Shown: one piece after another, positions 52,610 to 61,345 of the stretch
How positions within the stretch are numbered: position 1 is the stretch's first letter
Layout: each line of letters opens with the position of its first letter
NCBI GenBank assembly: GCA_026398135.1
Contig: JAPLTN010000107.1
Span: 1-64,000 of the forward strand
From: Verrucomicrobiota bacterium
GTDB lineage: Bacteria > Verrucomicrobiota > Verrucomicrobiia > Opitutales > Opitutaceae
Direction of reading: 5' to 3'
DNA: 64,000 bases
Program-made: the position numbers and the translations under genes
Notes under the pieces: model-generated
What the model saw: only the letters and a program-made list of their open reading frames with translations
The model's database searches: none
Told to the model about the DNA's origin: nothing

Positions 52610-53782
52610 TCAGGCGTGCAGGACGGTGCCGCTCTTTAGCGTGGTGACGAGAGCGGGGATTTCTCGGGCGGGCACGACGGTGATCTTGTCGGCCAGGTTG
52701 TAGCGTTTTTCGCCGGGATAGACGACCCAGAGGTGGGCGAGGCCGAGATCGGCAAGCGCGGTGTGCATGGACTTGGTGGTGCCGGGGGCGTCGGCGTATT
52801 TCACCTCGAAGCCGTGGCGTTTGCCGGCCCACACGGTCATAAAGTCGAGCTCGGCACCGTTATGAGTGCCCCAGTAGTAGGTGTCGCGGGTGTCGAGCAG
52901 GGTGATGAGTTGCTCGATGACGAAGCCTTCCCACGAGGCACCGAGCTTGGGGTGGCCTTGCAGTTCCTCAAACGAGCCGAGTCCGAGCAGGGCGTGGAGC
53001 AGTCCGGTATCGCGCACGTAGAGCTTGGGGGCTTTGACCTGGCGTTTGCCGAGGTTTTCGAACCACGGCGGAAGCACGCGCACCATGAAAGCACCGGCGA
53101 GGATATCGAGGTAGCGGCGGGCGGTCTTTTCGTCGGCTCCGAGGGAGCGGGAAAACTCGGCGGCGTTCCACGTCTGCCCGTGATAGTGGGCGATCATGGT
53201 CCAGAAGCGACGGAGGGTGGCGGCGGGCACGGTGATGCCGAGTTGCGGGAGGTCGCGCTCCAGAAAGGTGCGCACGAAATCGAGCCGCCACGCGAGCGAG
53301 GCACGGTCGTTGGCCGCGAGGAAGGAGCGGGGAAAACCGCCTCGCGACCAGAGCGGGATCAGCGAGTCGGGGCCGGTCTCGGCGAGATCGAAGCCGGCGA
53401 GGTCGATGATGCCGATGCGACCGGCCAGCGATTCGGAGAGACCGCGCACGAGTTCGGGCGAGGCGCTGCCGGTGAGGAGGAAGCGTGCGGGGACGTCGGG
53501 CCGGTCGAGCAAGACGCGCAACACCGGGAAGAGTTCGGGCACGCGCTGGGCCTCGTCGATGACGACCAAGCCGCGCAGGGGGCGGAGGGTTTGCTCGGGG
53601 CTGGCCAGTTTTTGGAGGTCGGCGGGACTCTCCAGATCGAAGAAAGTGACCTCGGGGGCGTCGGCGGCGAGAGTGCGGGCGAGGGTGGTCTTGCCGCACT
53701 GGCGCGGACCCTCGATGGCCACGGCAGGGTGGACTTCGTAAGACTCGCGGATGCGGGCCAGCGCTTGGGGGCGATCAATCAC
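52610..53782 (-). CDS. DUF4143-type AAA ATPase
   Basis: A 390-residue protein. Walker A GPRQCGKTTLART (~24-36), Walker B RGLVVIDEAQRVPELF, sensor LTGSASPELVRG, then the C-terminal DUF4143 domain (ARRYLDILAGAFMVRVLPPW, ASWEGFVIEQLI, YYWGTHNGAELDFMTVWAGKRHGFEVKY), whose E-x-D-F...E-x-K residues look nuclease-like. The function is not known, though the DUF4143 end suggests a defunct or active nuclease. It is common in mobile, variable regions, as here. Confidence 0.85.
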   Translation of the reverse strand: MIDRPQALARIRESYEVHPAVAIEGPRQCGKTTLARTLAADAPEVTFFDLESPADLQKLASPEQTLRPLRGLVVIDEAQRVPELFPVLRVLLDRPDVPARFLLTGSASPELVRGLSESLAGRIGIIDLAGFDLAETGPDSLIPLWSRGGFPRSFLAANDRASLAWRLDFVRTFLERDLPQLGITVPAATLRRFWTMIAHYHGQTWNAAEFSRSLGADEKTARRYLDILAGAFMVRVLPPWFENLGKRQVKAPKLYVRDTGLLHALLGLGSFEELQGHPKLGASWEGFVIEQLITLLDTRDTYYWGTHNGAELDFMTVWAGKRHGFEVKYADAPGTTKSMHTALADLGLAHLWVVYPGEKRYNLADKITVVPAREIPALVTTLKSGTVLHA

Positions 53783-53794
53783 GGGAAATCAATG

Positions 53795-54028
53795 ATCCAT
53801 GAAAATCGGGACTTCAACTCCAGATTTTCATGGATGTGTGTTTTACCGAGATACTGTCGCTGATGTTGAATAAGTTACGTATCCTATAATCCAGTCAATT
53901 TCACGCTTGGATCGTGTAAGTCGCGTAAAGTCGTCCGCAAGCGGGTCAATGGGCGGGGGCGGCCGCCATGCTGGGCGGGAAGGCGATGGGGAGGGCCTCG
54001 ACCGGGAGTTTGCCCGAGATCAGGCGGG
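53795..54028 (-). repeat. Imperfect ~234-bp repeat R1 (hsdS tail plus hairpin)
   Basis: 53795-54028 and 54974-55208 align along their whole length with many mismatches. Both contain a hairpin of the form CATGAAAATC...GATTTTCATG, the block taagtcgcgtaaagtc, and the hsdS-tail code. It seems that two hsdS genes with the same 3' flank existed, or that a segment was duplicated, with the VapC module between. Confidence 0.75.
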
Positions 54029-54107
54029 GGAGGAGGAGGTCGCGGGTGCGGGTGTCGGCGGCACGCCAGAGGTCGGCTTCGAGTTCCTTGAGCTGGGCTT
54101 TGGTCAT
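53946..54107 (-). pseudogene. Composite remnant: hsdM head fused to hsdS tail
   Basis: A 53-codon frame. Residues 1-18 (MTKAQLKELEADLWRAAD) match the N-terminus of type I HsdM methylases. Residues ~21-38 (TRDLLLPRLISGKLPVEA) match the C-terminal end of HsdS specificity subunits. The break lies near residue 19. A single large deletion from early hsdM to late hsdS (about 2.5 kb in a normal operon) would give this. It is a strong sign of a lost type I restriction-modification locus. Confidence 0.75.
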
Positions 54108-54195
54108 GCGGAGCGCGCAGTCGTGGGGGAGGGTGGCGGGCAGGGCAAGACTTGGGGAACTATGCGCAGGACGATGGACGCAGGTCTTCGTTGGG

Positions 54196-54651
54196 TTACC
54201 CGGAGGGCGTGACGACTTTCAATCCTGCGGCGAGGGCGAGCTGGCTTTGGCGGGTGTCGAAGGTGACGAAGCGTTTCAGGCCCAGCTCGAGGGCGCTGGC
54301 GACGTGGAGCACGTCGAGCGAGCGGGTGCCGAGGGCGGGTGTGTGCGCGCGGGAGAGGTCGGCGGCACGCTTGAGTACGGCGCGCCAGAGGAGATCGGCT
54401 GGGGCGTAGCGGCCTTGCTCGAAATCGTCTTCCAGCGCGGCGAGGGCGGCTTGGAAGGCGGCGGCGGGGAGAAAGCCGTGATGGGCGGCGAGGGCGATGC
54501 CGTTGATCAACTCGACGCGGCCGTGGTGGGTGACCGCCAGCGGTCCGGTGATTTTGGCTCGCCACATCGCCATGGCCCGCGACTCCGGCTCATGCAGATA
54601 GAGTTTCAGGAGGGCGCTCGGATCGATGTAGAATTGTTGTGCCGAACTCAT
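54196..54651 (-). CDS. VapC-type PIN-domain toxin
   Basis: A 151-residue protein. PIN-fold acidic residues: YIDPSALLKLY (first Asp), HHGRVELINGIAL (Glu), SLDVLHVASALELG (D-x-x-H-x-x-A) and FVTFDTRQSQLALAAGLKVV (late Asp). VapC toxins cleave tRNA or rRNA. It follows the antitoxin-like gene by 9 bp on the minus strand. The fit is typical. Confidence 0.85.
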   Translation of the reverse strand: MSSAQQFYIDPSALLKLYLHEPESRAMAMWRAKITGPLAVTHHGRVELINGIALAAHHGFLPAAAFQAALAALEDDFEQGRYAPADLLWRAVLKRAADLSRAHTPALGTRSLDVLHVASALELGLKRFVTFDTRQSQLALAAGLKVVTPSG

Positions 54652-54660
54652 GGGTTCAGC

Positions 54661-54912
54661 TTAACGGTCGCCACGGTTGTCGTCGTGCAGGGACCGGGCT
54701 TGCGCGGCGGTAAGCGGCGCGGGTTGGTGGGCAGTGAGGCGGGCCCAGTAGTCCACGGGCGGCGCAGGCTGGGCGGGCGGCTCGGTGTGGAGTACGAGGC
54801 GGTACTTGGTGTGGCCGCTTTCGGAGAGGAGTACCTCGCCCTCGGTTTCGACCAGCTTGCGGATCTTGGGGAAGTGATTGCGAAGATCGCGGACGGTAGC
54901 GGTGGCGGACAT
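54661..54912 (-). CDS. Phd/YefM-like antitoxin of the VapC toxin
   Basis: A protein of 83 residues from ATG 54912. The N-terminus (MSATATVRDLRNHFPKIRKLVETEGEVLLSESGHTKYRLVL) matches the Phd/YefM/VapB antitoxin pattern (VRELR..F..il..v..GE.v.IT..G....L). It precedes the vapC gene by 9 bp. In such systems it neutralises the toxin and represses its own promoter. The toxin-binding C-terminus is Pro/Ala-rich. Confidence 0.75.
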   Translation of the reverse strand: MSATATVRDLRNHFPKIRKLVETEGEVLLSESGHTKYRLVLHTEPPAQPAPPVDYWARLTAHQPAPLTAAQARSLHDDNRGDR

Positions 54913-54973
54913 TGTGATACAAAGGTGTATCACAATTGGGCAGGGTCAAGTCTCGGTTCATGAGTTTGCCTAC

Positions 54974-55208
54974 ATCCATGAAAATCCAAAGTTGAACTTA
55001 AGATTTTCATGAATGTGCGTTTTTTGGGATAACAATATTGAAGTGGAATAATTTACGAAAGAGAAAATCCAGAACGGATCATCGGATTTGTGTCATAAGT
55101 CGCGTAAAGTCATTCGCCAACGGATTGGCGGGTTGAGGTGTCCTCCCTGCTGGGTGGGAAGGCGGTGGGCGGATCCTCAACCGGGAGTTTGGTCGAGATC
55201 AGGCGGGG
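54974..55208 (-). repeat. Imperfect ~235-bp repeat R2 (hsdS tail plus hairpin)
   Basis: Partner of 53795-54028 in the same orientation. Hairpin arms ATCCATGAAAATC and GATTTTCATGAAT flank an AT-rich centre. It abuts the 3' end of the malic enzyme gene. Confidence 0.75.
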
Positions 55209-55212
55209 CCTG
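55110..55212 (-). pseudogene. Second hsdS C-terminal fragment
   Basis: One frame reads RLISTKLPVEDPPTAFPPS, then a stop at 55110-55112. It is the type I HsdS tail (LLPRLISG.L.V), lightly changed from the copy at 53946-54107. There is no N-terminal part, so it is dead. Confidence 0.65.
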
Positions 55213-55234
55213 CGAAGCTGGAACGAATTTGGGC

Positions 55235-56911
55235 CTACACGTAGTCGTGGTAAACGGCTTCGAAGCGGCGGGCGATGAGTTCTTCGCGCGGGTCGGCGGG
55301 GAGTTCGATGGTGGCCAGGCCGGAGCGTTTGGCCTCGGCCACGACGGCGATGGCCAGTTCGAGCGAGACTTCGCGGATGCGGGTAAGCGAAGGGTAAATA
55401 CGCCCCAAGGCCAGATCCTCGGGTGTGACCAGTTCGGCAAGGCGGCGGGCGGCGGCGAGGAACATCGCGTCGGTTATCTCGCGCGCGCCGCAGGCCAGGG
55501 CGCCGTAGCCCACGCCGGGGAAGATATAAACGTTGTTGCCCTGGCCCGGGGTATAGGTACGGCCGCCGAAGGTGACGGGCGGGAAGGGGCTGCCGCTGGC
55601 GAAGAGCACGCGGCCTTCGGTCTCGCGGTAGGCTTGCTCGGCGGTGCACTCGGCCTGGCTGGTGGGGTTGGACAGGGCGAAGATGACCGGGCGCGGGTTG
55701 AGCTCGGCCATGCGGCGGAGGATGGGCGCGGTGAAGGTGGCGGGCTGGCCGGAGACGCCGATGAGCACGGTGGGGCGCAGGGCCTCGACCGCCTCGGCGA
55801 GGGTGCGCAGGGGGGCGTGAGCGTGGGCGTAGGGGAGCTTGTGGTGGGCGAGCGGACGGCCGGGGCGGTTTTGCACCACGAGGCCTTCGGAATCGACGAA
55901 CCAGCAGCGGGCGCGGGCATCGGCTTCGGAGAGCCCGGCCGAGGTGGCGGCGGCGACATAGAGGTCGGCGATGCCGGTGCCGGCTTCGCCGGCGCCGAGG
56001 AAGAGCAGGCGTTGCTCGACGAGTTTGCCCCCGGTCTCTTTCAGGCTGGCGAGCAGGCCGGCGACGGCGACGGCGGCGGTGCCCTGGATGTCGTCATTGA
56101 AACTGCATACGTGGGCGCGGTTTTGCTGGAGCAGGCGGAAGGCGTTGGTGTTGCCGAAGTCCTCCCATTGCAGGAGCACGCGGGGGAACACGGAGCGCAC
56201 GGCGGCGACAAATTCGGCGACGAACTCGTCGTAGGCGGCGCCGCGCACGCGAGGCTGGGAGAGGCCGAGGTAGTGAGGGTCGGCGCGGAGCGCGGCGTTA
56301 TCGGTGCCGACATCGAGGGTGATGGGCAGGCCGTAGGCGGGGTGCAGGCCGGCGCAGGCGGTGTAGAGGGAGAGCTTGCCTACGGGGATGCCCATGCCGA
56401 GGGCTCCGAGGTCGCCGAGGCCGAGGATGCGTTCGCCGTCGGTCACGACGATGATGCGCACGTCGTGGATCGGCCAGTGGCGGAGGATCTCGGCGACGCG
56501 GCCGCGCTCGCGGATGCTGATGTAGAGACCGCGGGGGCGGCGGAAGATGGCACCGTATTCGAGACAGGCCTGACCCACAGTCGGGGTGTAGATGAGGGGC
56601 AGCATCTCCTCGGTGTGGTCCTGCATGACGCGGTAAAAGAGCGTCTCGTTGCGATTTTGCAGGGTGGTGAGGAAAATGTATTTCTCCAGAGGTGACTCTT
56701 TGCGGCGGAGGTTGCCGAGCACGCGTTCGACCTGTTCTTCGAGGGTAAAGACGCGGGGCGGGAGCAGGCCGCGCAGCCCTAGGGCGTCGCGTTCGCGTTC
56801 GGTAAAGGCGGTGCCTTTGTTCAGCAACGAGTTGGTGAGCAGGGCGGTGCCGCGCGGGCAGGTGGAGCCTCCTAAGGGGGAGAGGCCGGAGTCGAAGGGT
56901 AGGAAAGACAT
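55235..56911 (-). CDS. NAD-dependent malic enzyme
   Basis: A 558-residue protein of the large bacterial malic enzyme type (SfcA/MaeA-like). N-terminal RGTALLTNSLLNKGTAFTERERDALGLRGLLPP; PTVGQACLEYG; VTDGERILGLGDLGALGMGIPVGKLSLY (malate/metal site); QWEDFGNTNAFRLL; FNDDIQGTAAVAVAG; the Rossmann LFLGAGEAGTGIADL; and ALSNPTSQAECTAEQAY. It converts malate to pyruvate and CO2 with NAD. Length and ends are normal; the 3' 33 bases are duplicated at 52300-52332. Confidence 0.95.
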   Translation of the reverse strand: MSFLPFDSGLSPLGGSTCPRGTALLTNSLLNKGTAFTERERDALGLRGLLPPRVFTLEEQVERVLGNLRRKESPLEKYIFLTTLQNRNETLFYRVMQDHTEEMLPLIYTPTVGQACLEYGAIFRRPRGLYISIRERGRVAEILRHWPIHDVRIIVVTDGERILGLGDLGALGMGIPVGKLSLYTACAGLHPAYGLPITLDVGTDNAALRADPHYLGLSQPRVRGAAYDEFVAEFVAAVRSVFPRVLLQWEDFGNTNAFRLLQQNRAHVCSFNDDIQGTAAVAVAGLLASLKETGGKLVEQRLLFLGAGEAGTGIADLYVAAATSAGLSEADARARCWFVDSEGLVVQNRPGRPLAHHKLPYAHAHAPLRTLAEAVEALRPTVLIGVSGQPATFTAPILRRMAELNPRPVIFALSNPTSQAECTAEQAYRETEGRVLFASGSPFPPVTFGGRTYTPGQGNNVYIFPGVGYGALACGAREITDAMFLAAARRLAELVTPEDLALGRIYPSLTRIREVSLELAIAVVAEAKRSGLATIELPADPREELIARRFEAVYHDYV

Positions 56912-57056
56912 AGGTCCACGCAGGTTATCGCAAAGGAGCGATTCTGGCTGCGCGGAGTTTGGCCAAGGCTGCGCGGTGGGCGCATGGCTTGGCGGTTAAT
57001 GGCCAATGACCAATGACGAATGACGGAAGGCCGAGAGGCTGCCTGGACGTGGACGC

Positions 57057-57704
57057 CTAGCTGGCGAGTTCTGCCACGGCGGCGCGGTAGGCGGCGTCGG
57101 CTTCGGCGACGGAGGCGGCGGTCATGTGCAGATCACGCAGGAGACCGTCTTTGAGGCCGTAGATCCAGCCGTGCACGGTGAGTTCCTGGCCGCGTTCCCA
57201 GGCGTCGCACACAATGGTGGTCTGGCAGACGTTGGAGACTTGTTCGATGACGTTGAGTTCGCAGAGGCGGTTGCTGCGGGTGTCGAAGCCGTTGAGGGAC
57301 TGGATGCAGGCTTCGTGGCGGCTTTTGACGTCCTGGACGTGGCGCAGCCAGTTGTCGGCGAGGCCCACGCGGTCGCAGCGCAGGGCGGCGCGCACGCCGC
57401 CGCAGCCGTAGTGGCCCACGACCATGACGTGTTTCACTTTTAACACATCGACAGCGTATTGGAGGACGGAGAGGCAGTTGAGGTCGGTGTGGACGACGAC
57501 ATTGGCGATGTTGCGATGGACGAAGACTTCGCCGGGGAGCAGTCCGATGATTTCGTTCGCGGGCACGCGGCTATCGGAGCAGCCAATCCAGAGGTATTCG
57601 GGGTTTTGCTGGCGGGAGAGTTTTACGAAAAACTCGGGGTCGCGTTCGGTGATGGTGGCAGCCCAGCGCTGGTTTTGAGAAAAAAGGTTGGCTAGGGATT
57701 CCAT
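57057..57704 (-). CDS. can: Beta-carbonic anhydrase
   Basis: A protein of 215 residues from ATG 57704. Zinc and catalytic residues: IGCSDSRVPANEI (Cys, Asp, Arg), VFVHRNIANVVVHTDLN, VVGHYGCGGVRAAL (His, Cys). It interconverts CO2 and bicarbonate, here supplying carboxylations in the cytoplasm. Lengths and motifs fit type II Can of E. coli. It lies 145 bp upstream (in minus-strand terms, downstream) of the malic enzyme start, so co-transcription is possible. Confidence 0.94.
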   Translation of the reverse strand: MESLANLFSQNQRWAATITERDPEFFVKLSRQQNPEYLWIGCSDSRVPANEIIGLLPGEVFVHRNIANVVVHTDLNCLSVLQYAVDVLKVKHVMVVGHYGCGGVRAALRCDRVGLADNWLRHVQDVKSRHEACIQSLNGFDTRSNRLCELNVIEQVSNVCQTTIVCDAWERGQELTVHGWIYGLKDGLLRDLHMTAASVAEADAAYRAAVAELAS

Positions 57705-57876
57705 GATGTTGGCGGTCAAGTTGAGCGGCGGGTCGGCGCGGGCCAAGGCAAGGTTTTCATACGGGACTCGAGTCCTCGTGTTCTACATGGCGTCCTTATT
57801 CTCGTAAGGCGTCCCTGCTCTGAGCTTCGAAGCCCTTCATTTCTTAGCTTCCCGTTTCGTAACTACACTCAAACAA

Positions 57877-59523
57877 ATGATGAAACCATTACTAAAACGT
57901 CTGCCCGGCCTGATCGTCTTTCTGATGCTTACGACTTTGTCCTGTGCTGGGCGAGACCTCCCATCCGGTGTGGGCGTCGTCACGTCGCAATCTGAGGGAC
58001 TTGCGGGCTACATCAGTTTTGGCCACGAGCCTTTGCCGGCTGCGGGCGGCTACAATGCGGGTATGGGCTTCTATGCCGCGGTCTGGCCGTTGGTCGATGA
58101 GCCGTTGGCCGATTTCCAAATCGGCCTGCCCGGCTCGTGGATTCAACCGGACAACTCCGACAACGAAGACAAACCGCTCGCGCCGAAAGGCACGGAGGCG
58201 CGCAAATGGAAAGAGCGGGGCCCCACGTGGAGCAGCGTTTTCCAAACCATCGAAGGGGGACTCGGCTACTGGGCCGGAAACCATTTCCGCTATGGGCTGC
58301 CAAAGTTTAGCATGAACGCCACGCCACAATGCTATGACTACGAAGTCGGCTCGCCCGGTTGGTCTTTCTTCTACAGCAACGAAGCATTGCCGGATGATCG
58401 GCTCGGCATCGCGCAATTGAGCAACCGCCTGCTCATTCCTCCCGACGGATTGCCGTTCCAAGGCAAACCCAACGGAGAGTTTCTCGGTTACACTTGGATG
58501 GCCCTGCCGTTCACCGGTCCCACATCCGGCGACCCGCCTACGGGAGACCAAAGCTGGACGTGTTTTCTCAGCGCCGCCAATTTCAAAGGCCCCATCGCCT
58601 ACTACATCCCTGAGACGTGGAGTAAAATCGGCAAGCTGTTCAACTATCCCTTCGTTTACGGTCGTGGTCTTGACGCGCGTCCAGGCGTCATGGGAGGAGG
58701 CGCGATGGAGATTAATACGGTGCCGCGCTTCGACACCAAGGACGCTAAGGGTAGGACTTACACGAAGCTGCCGAAGCTGCAGTGGCCGGTGGACGCTCAA
58801 GGCCGTGCTTTCTTGGTCCAGGACGTTACCTACTACTCGAAGTCGGCCCTCTACAACGCCTTCAAAGCTTGGCGCGATGGAGGCCCGGCCTGTTCCGGGC
58901 GGATAGAGAGAAAGGGCGCATTTAAACCCAAGTTGTATGCCGAGTCGACGGACTACTCCCAAGCGGGTAAGAAAATCACCGGAGTTGATGGCGTATTCGA
59001 AACTCGAGTATTCAAGGGCAACGTGTGGGGCTTGCAATGGTCCAAAAACCCCCTCGTCGCAAAAGGCCTGTTTCCGCAATACTACAAGGAGGTCGGCGAG
59101 AAGCGCATGGCCGTGTCCGCCGCGGCTGTGCCTGCGGAAACCAAACTGCTCGATCTGGAATTCAAACGCGCCGAGAAAGGAGCGCCCTACACCTCGCCCA
59201 ACGGGGGCGCATGGGCAAAGCCCGGTCCGAAAATGGGACCGTTCACTGCGCGGCTGGTGGATGGTTCGGTGGTGACCTACTCGTGGTATCGCTTCGTAGA
59301 CCAACCATCTTTTCAGCAATACCACTGGAGCTCGGAAAAGAAGGCGAAGCTGCAAGCCTTGGTGGAGAAATTGCATGCAAGCTGGGCATCGGATCGCGAT
59401 TACATGGCCCCGCCCACACGGGGGAAATTGGTGTCTCTCGATCCTGCTCTTCTGGTGACCCCGCCAACTGGCCTGAAGGTCGGTTACGTTCCCATCGTTA
59501 CGAGGCAGGCGATGGACCAATAA
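57877..59523 (+). CDS. Exported protein, unknown family (possible lipoprotein)
   Basis: A 548-residue protein. The first 25 residues are a signal sequence (LIVFLMLTTLSCAG); a Cys lies where a lipobox would end, though LSC is not an ideal match. The mature part is aromatic- and Gly-rich with alternating loops (FYAAVWPLVDEPLADFQIGLPGSWIQP, GGLGYWAGNHFRYGLPKF, EFLGYTWMALPFTGP), suggesting an extracellular beta protein, perhaps glycan-binding. GC is visibly lower than in neighbours. I do not recognise the family. No neighbour gives a clue. Confidence 0.7.
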   Translation: MMKPLLKRLPGLIVFLMLTTLSCAGRDLPSGVGVVTSQSEGLAGYISFGHEPLPAAGGYNAGMGFYAAVWPLVDEPLADFQIGLPGSWIQPDNSDNEDKPLAPKGTEARKWKERGPTWSSVFQTIEGGLGYWAGNHFRYGLPKFSMNATPQCYDYEVGSPGWSFFYSNEALPDDRLGIAQLSNRLLIPPDGLPFQGKPNGEFLGYTWMALPFTGPTSGDPPTGDQSWTCFLSAANFKGPIAYYIPETWSKIGKLFNYPFVYGRGLDARPGVMGGGAMEINTVPRFDTKDAKGRTYTKLPKLQWPVDAQGRAFLVQDVTYYSKSALYNAFKAWRDGGPACSGRIERKGAFKPKLYAESTDYSQAGKKITGVDGVFETRVFKGNVWGLQWSKNPLVAKGLFPQYYKEVGEKRMAVSAAAVPAETKLLDLEFKRAEKGAPYTSPNGGAWAKPGPKMGPFTARLVDGSVVTYSWYRFVDQPSFQQYHWSSEKKAKLQALVEKLHASWASDRDYMAPPTRGKLVSLDPALLVTPPTGLKVGYVPIVTRQAMDQ

Positions 59524-59969
59524 CGGCATACGCTTAGCCGGCATGTGCAGCTGGATACCTCCTTCCGCCCGTAACCCGAAGTTAAGCGGTCACATCATTG
59601 CGAAATCGCTCGTGGTTTTTCGGGTCAGTAAAGATACAGGAATGGATTAACCTCGCGGCGGTCGAAGGCTGGTCAAAGTCGAAATCAAGCGTCTGCTTCG
59701 GTTCTTTCATCGTTGAGTTTTTCTTTAGTGGCTCAACTCGCGTCCGTCGATTCGGGGCAAGCTCACTTTATCCCTGCCTCAAATGCTTCGCATTTTTTGG
59801 TTTCACCAAACGCCATGGGCAAAGGCCATGGGCAAAGCCACTGGCGGAGAGGGAGGAATTGATTCGCTTCGCTCAGGGTCTTACCCCGGCGCGGCTGCGC
59901 CGTCCATATCCCCGCATCGAATGCTGTGCATTCACTTCGACTGCGTCGAAGCGCCATTCGCCGAGCGAA
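59524..59969. other. Intergenic region with hairpins and a duplicate of the tRNA 3' end
   Basis: About 450 bp without a gene. The 15-mer tggcggagagggagg at 59842-59856 repeats the 3' end of tRNA-Ser (59970-59984). A hairpin GCCATTCG-ccgag-CGAATGGC (59952-59972) abuts the tRNA end. These may be remains of past site-specific integration at the tRNA 3' end. No integrase gene is seen. Confidence 0.6.
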
Positions 59970-60057
59970 TGGCGGAGAGGGAGGGATTCGAACCCCCGGA
60001 ACCTTTCGGTTCACCGCATTTCGAGTGCGGCGCGATCGACCACTCTGCCACCTCTCC
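59970..60057 (-). tRNA. tRNA-Ser (anticodon CGA)
   Basis: A class II tRNA of 88 nt including an encoded CCA. The acceptor stem is ggagagg / cctctcc, the anticodon loop reads CTCGAAA in the stem ccgca/tgcgg, and a long variable arm and T-arm (ggttcgaatcc) are present. It reads UCG codons. Confidence 0.95.
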
Positions 60058-60155
60058 GGCTGCGTGGGGGCGTGAACTTACGATGCGAACGTGTGAACGG
60101 AAGCCGAAAGTTCGGTTAACGCTCGGCCAGCCGCAGGGCAGGTCCGAAACTCGGC

Positions 60156-60563
60156 TCAGGTATTGAAGTCTTCGCTCGCTTCCACGGCGCGTTGGTTGGC
60201 GGGCAAATGCTGGGGCAGGACCAGGTAGTAGTTCATCAACCACCAGCTGCGCGATGAACGGTAAAAAAAGATGGGAAACCCGACGGCGCCGAGGCCGGCG
60301 AGGATTGCCGCCGTCAGGCCGGATAACCAGCCGAGCAGATACGCGACCAAAACCGGGACCAAAAACAGGCAGATCGTCATGCCGTAGTTGAGGGACATGG
60401 CTCCGAGGAAGCTGCCTTCTTCGCGTTCCAGTTTGAGTCCGCAGGCGGTGCAGGTGGGGGCGATTTTGAAGGGGGCTCCGGGTACGAACAGCGTGCGCGC
60501 TCCGCAGTTGGGACAGCAGTTGGTCAAGCCGCGGGCGGCGATCTGGACTCGGGTGACTTTCAT
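60156..60563 (-). CDS. DUF983-family zinc-ribbon membrane protein
   Basis: A 135-residue protein. The N-terminal zinc-ribbon is CPNCGARTLF...CTACGLKL (two CxxC), followed by LEREEGSFLGAMSLNYG and two hydrophobic helices (MTICLFLVPVLVAYLLGW, LTAAILAGLGAVGFPIFFY). Typical DUF983 layout: C..CG...lf......C..CG......dG...... The role in the membrane is unknown. Confidence 0.85.
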   Translation of the reverse strand: MKVTRVQIAARGLTNCCPNCGARTLFVPGAPFKIAPTCTACGLKLEREEGSFLGAMSLNYGMTICLFLVPVLVAYLLGWLSGLTAAILAGLGAVGFPIFFYRSSRSWWLMNYYLVLPQHLPANQRAVEASEDFNT

Positions 60564-60654
60564 GTGGTGGCGCAGTCAGACAGGATTACGCCGTGTGTGC
60601 ATCAGGAAAAAGCAGGGGACCGACGCGCTCGCGGGCTTGTTCGGTTGGCCGAGG

Positions 60655-60688
60655 CGAAAAAAAAGCGCTCCCGAAAAGGGAGCGCTTT
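60655..60688 (-). terminator. Intrinsic terminator of tsf
   Basis: Stem AAAGCGCTCCC / GGGAGCGCTTT (60662-60672, 60678-60688), loop gaaaa, on the minus strand followed by a run of T (complement of aaaaaaa). It lies 27 bp after the tsf stop codon. Confidence 0.92.
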
Positions 60689-60714
60689 GAAACGACTGGA
60701 AAGTCGGCTGCCGC

Positions 60715-61311
<597 letters not shown>

Positions 61312-61345
61312 GCTTGGTAGTGGTTAATTACGGGAAGCCGCGAGA

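Noticed and set aside
53795-55208. CRISPR-like array suggested by repeated segments
   Set aside because: Only two copies of ~235 bp, not short regularly spaced repeats; no cas genes. They are hsdS tails with flanks.
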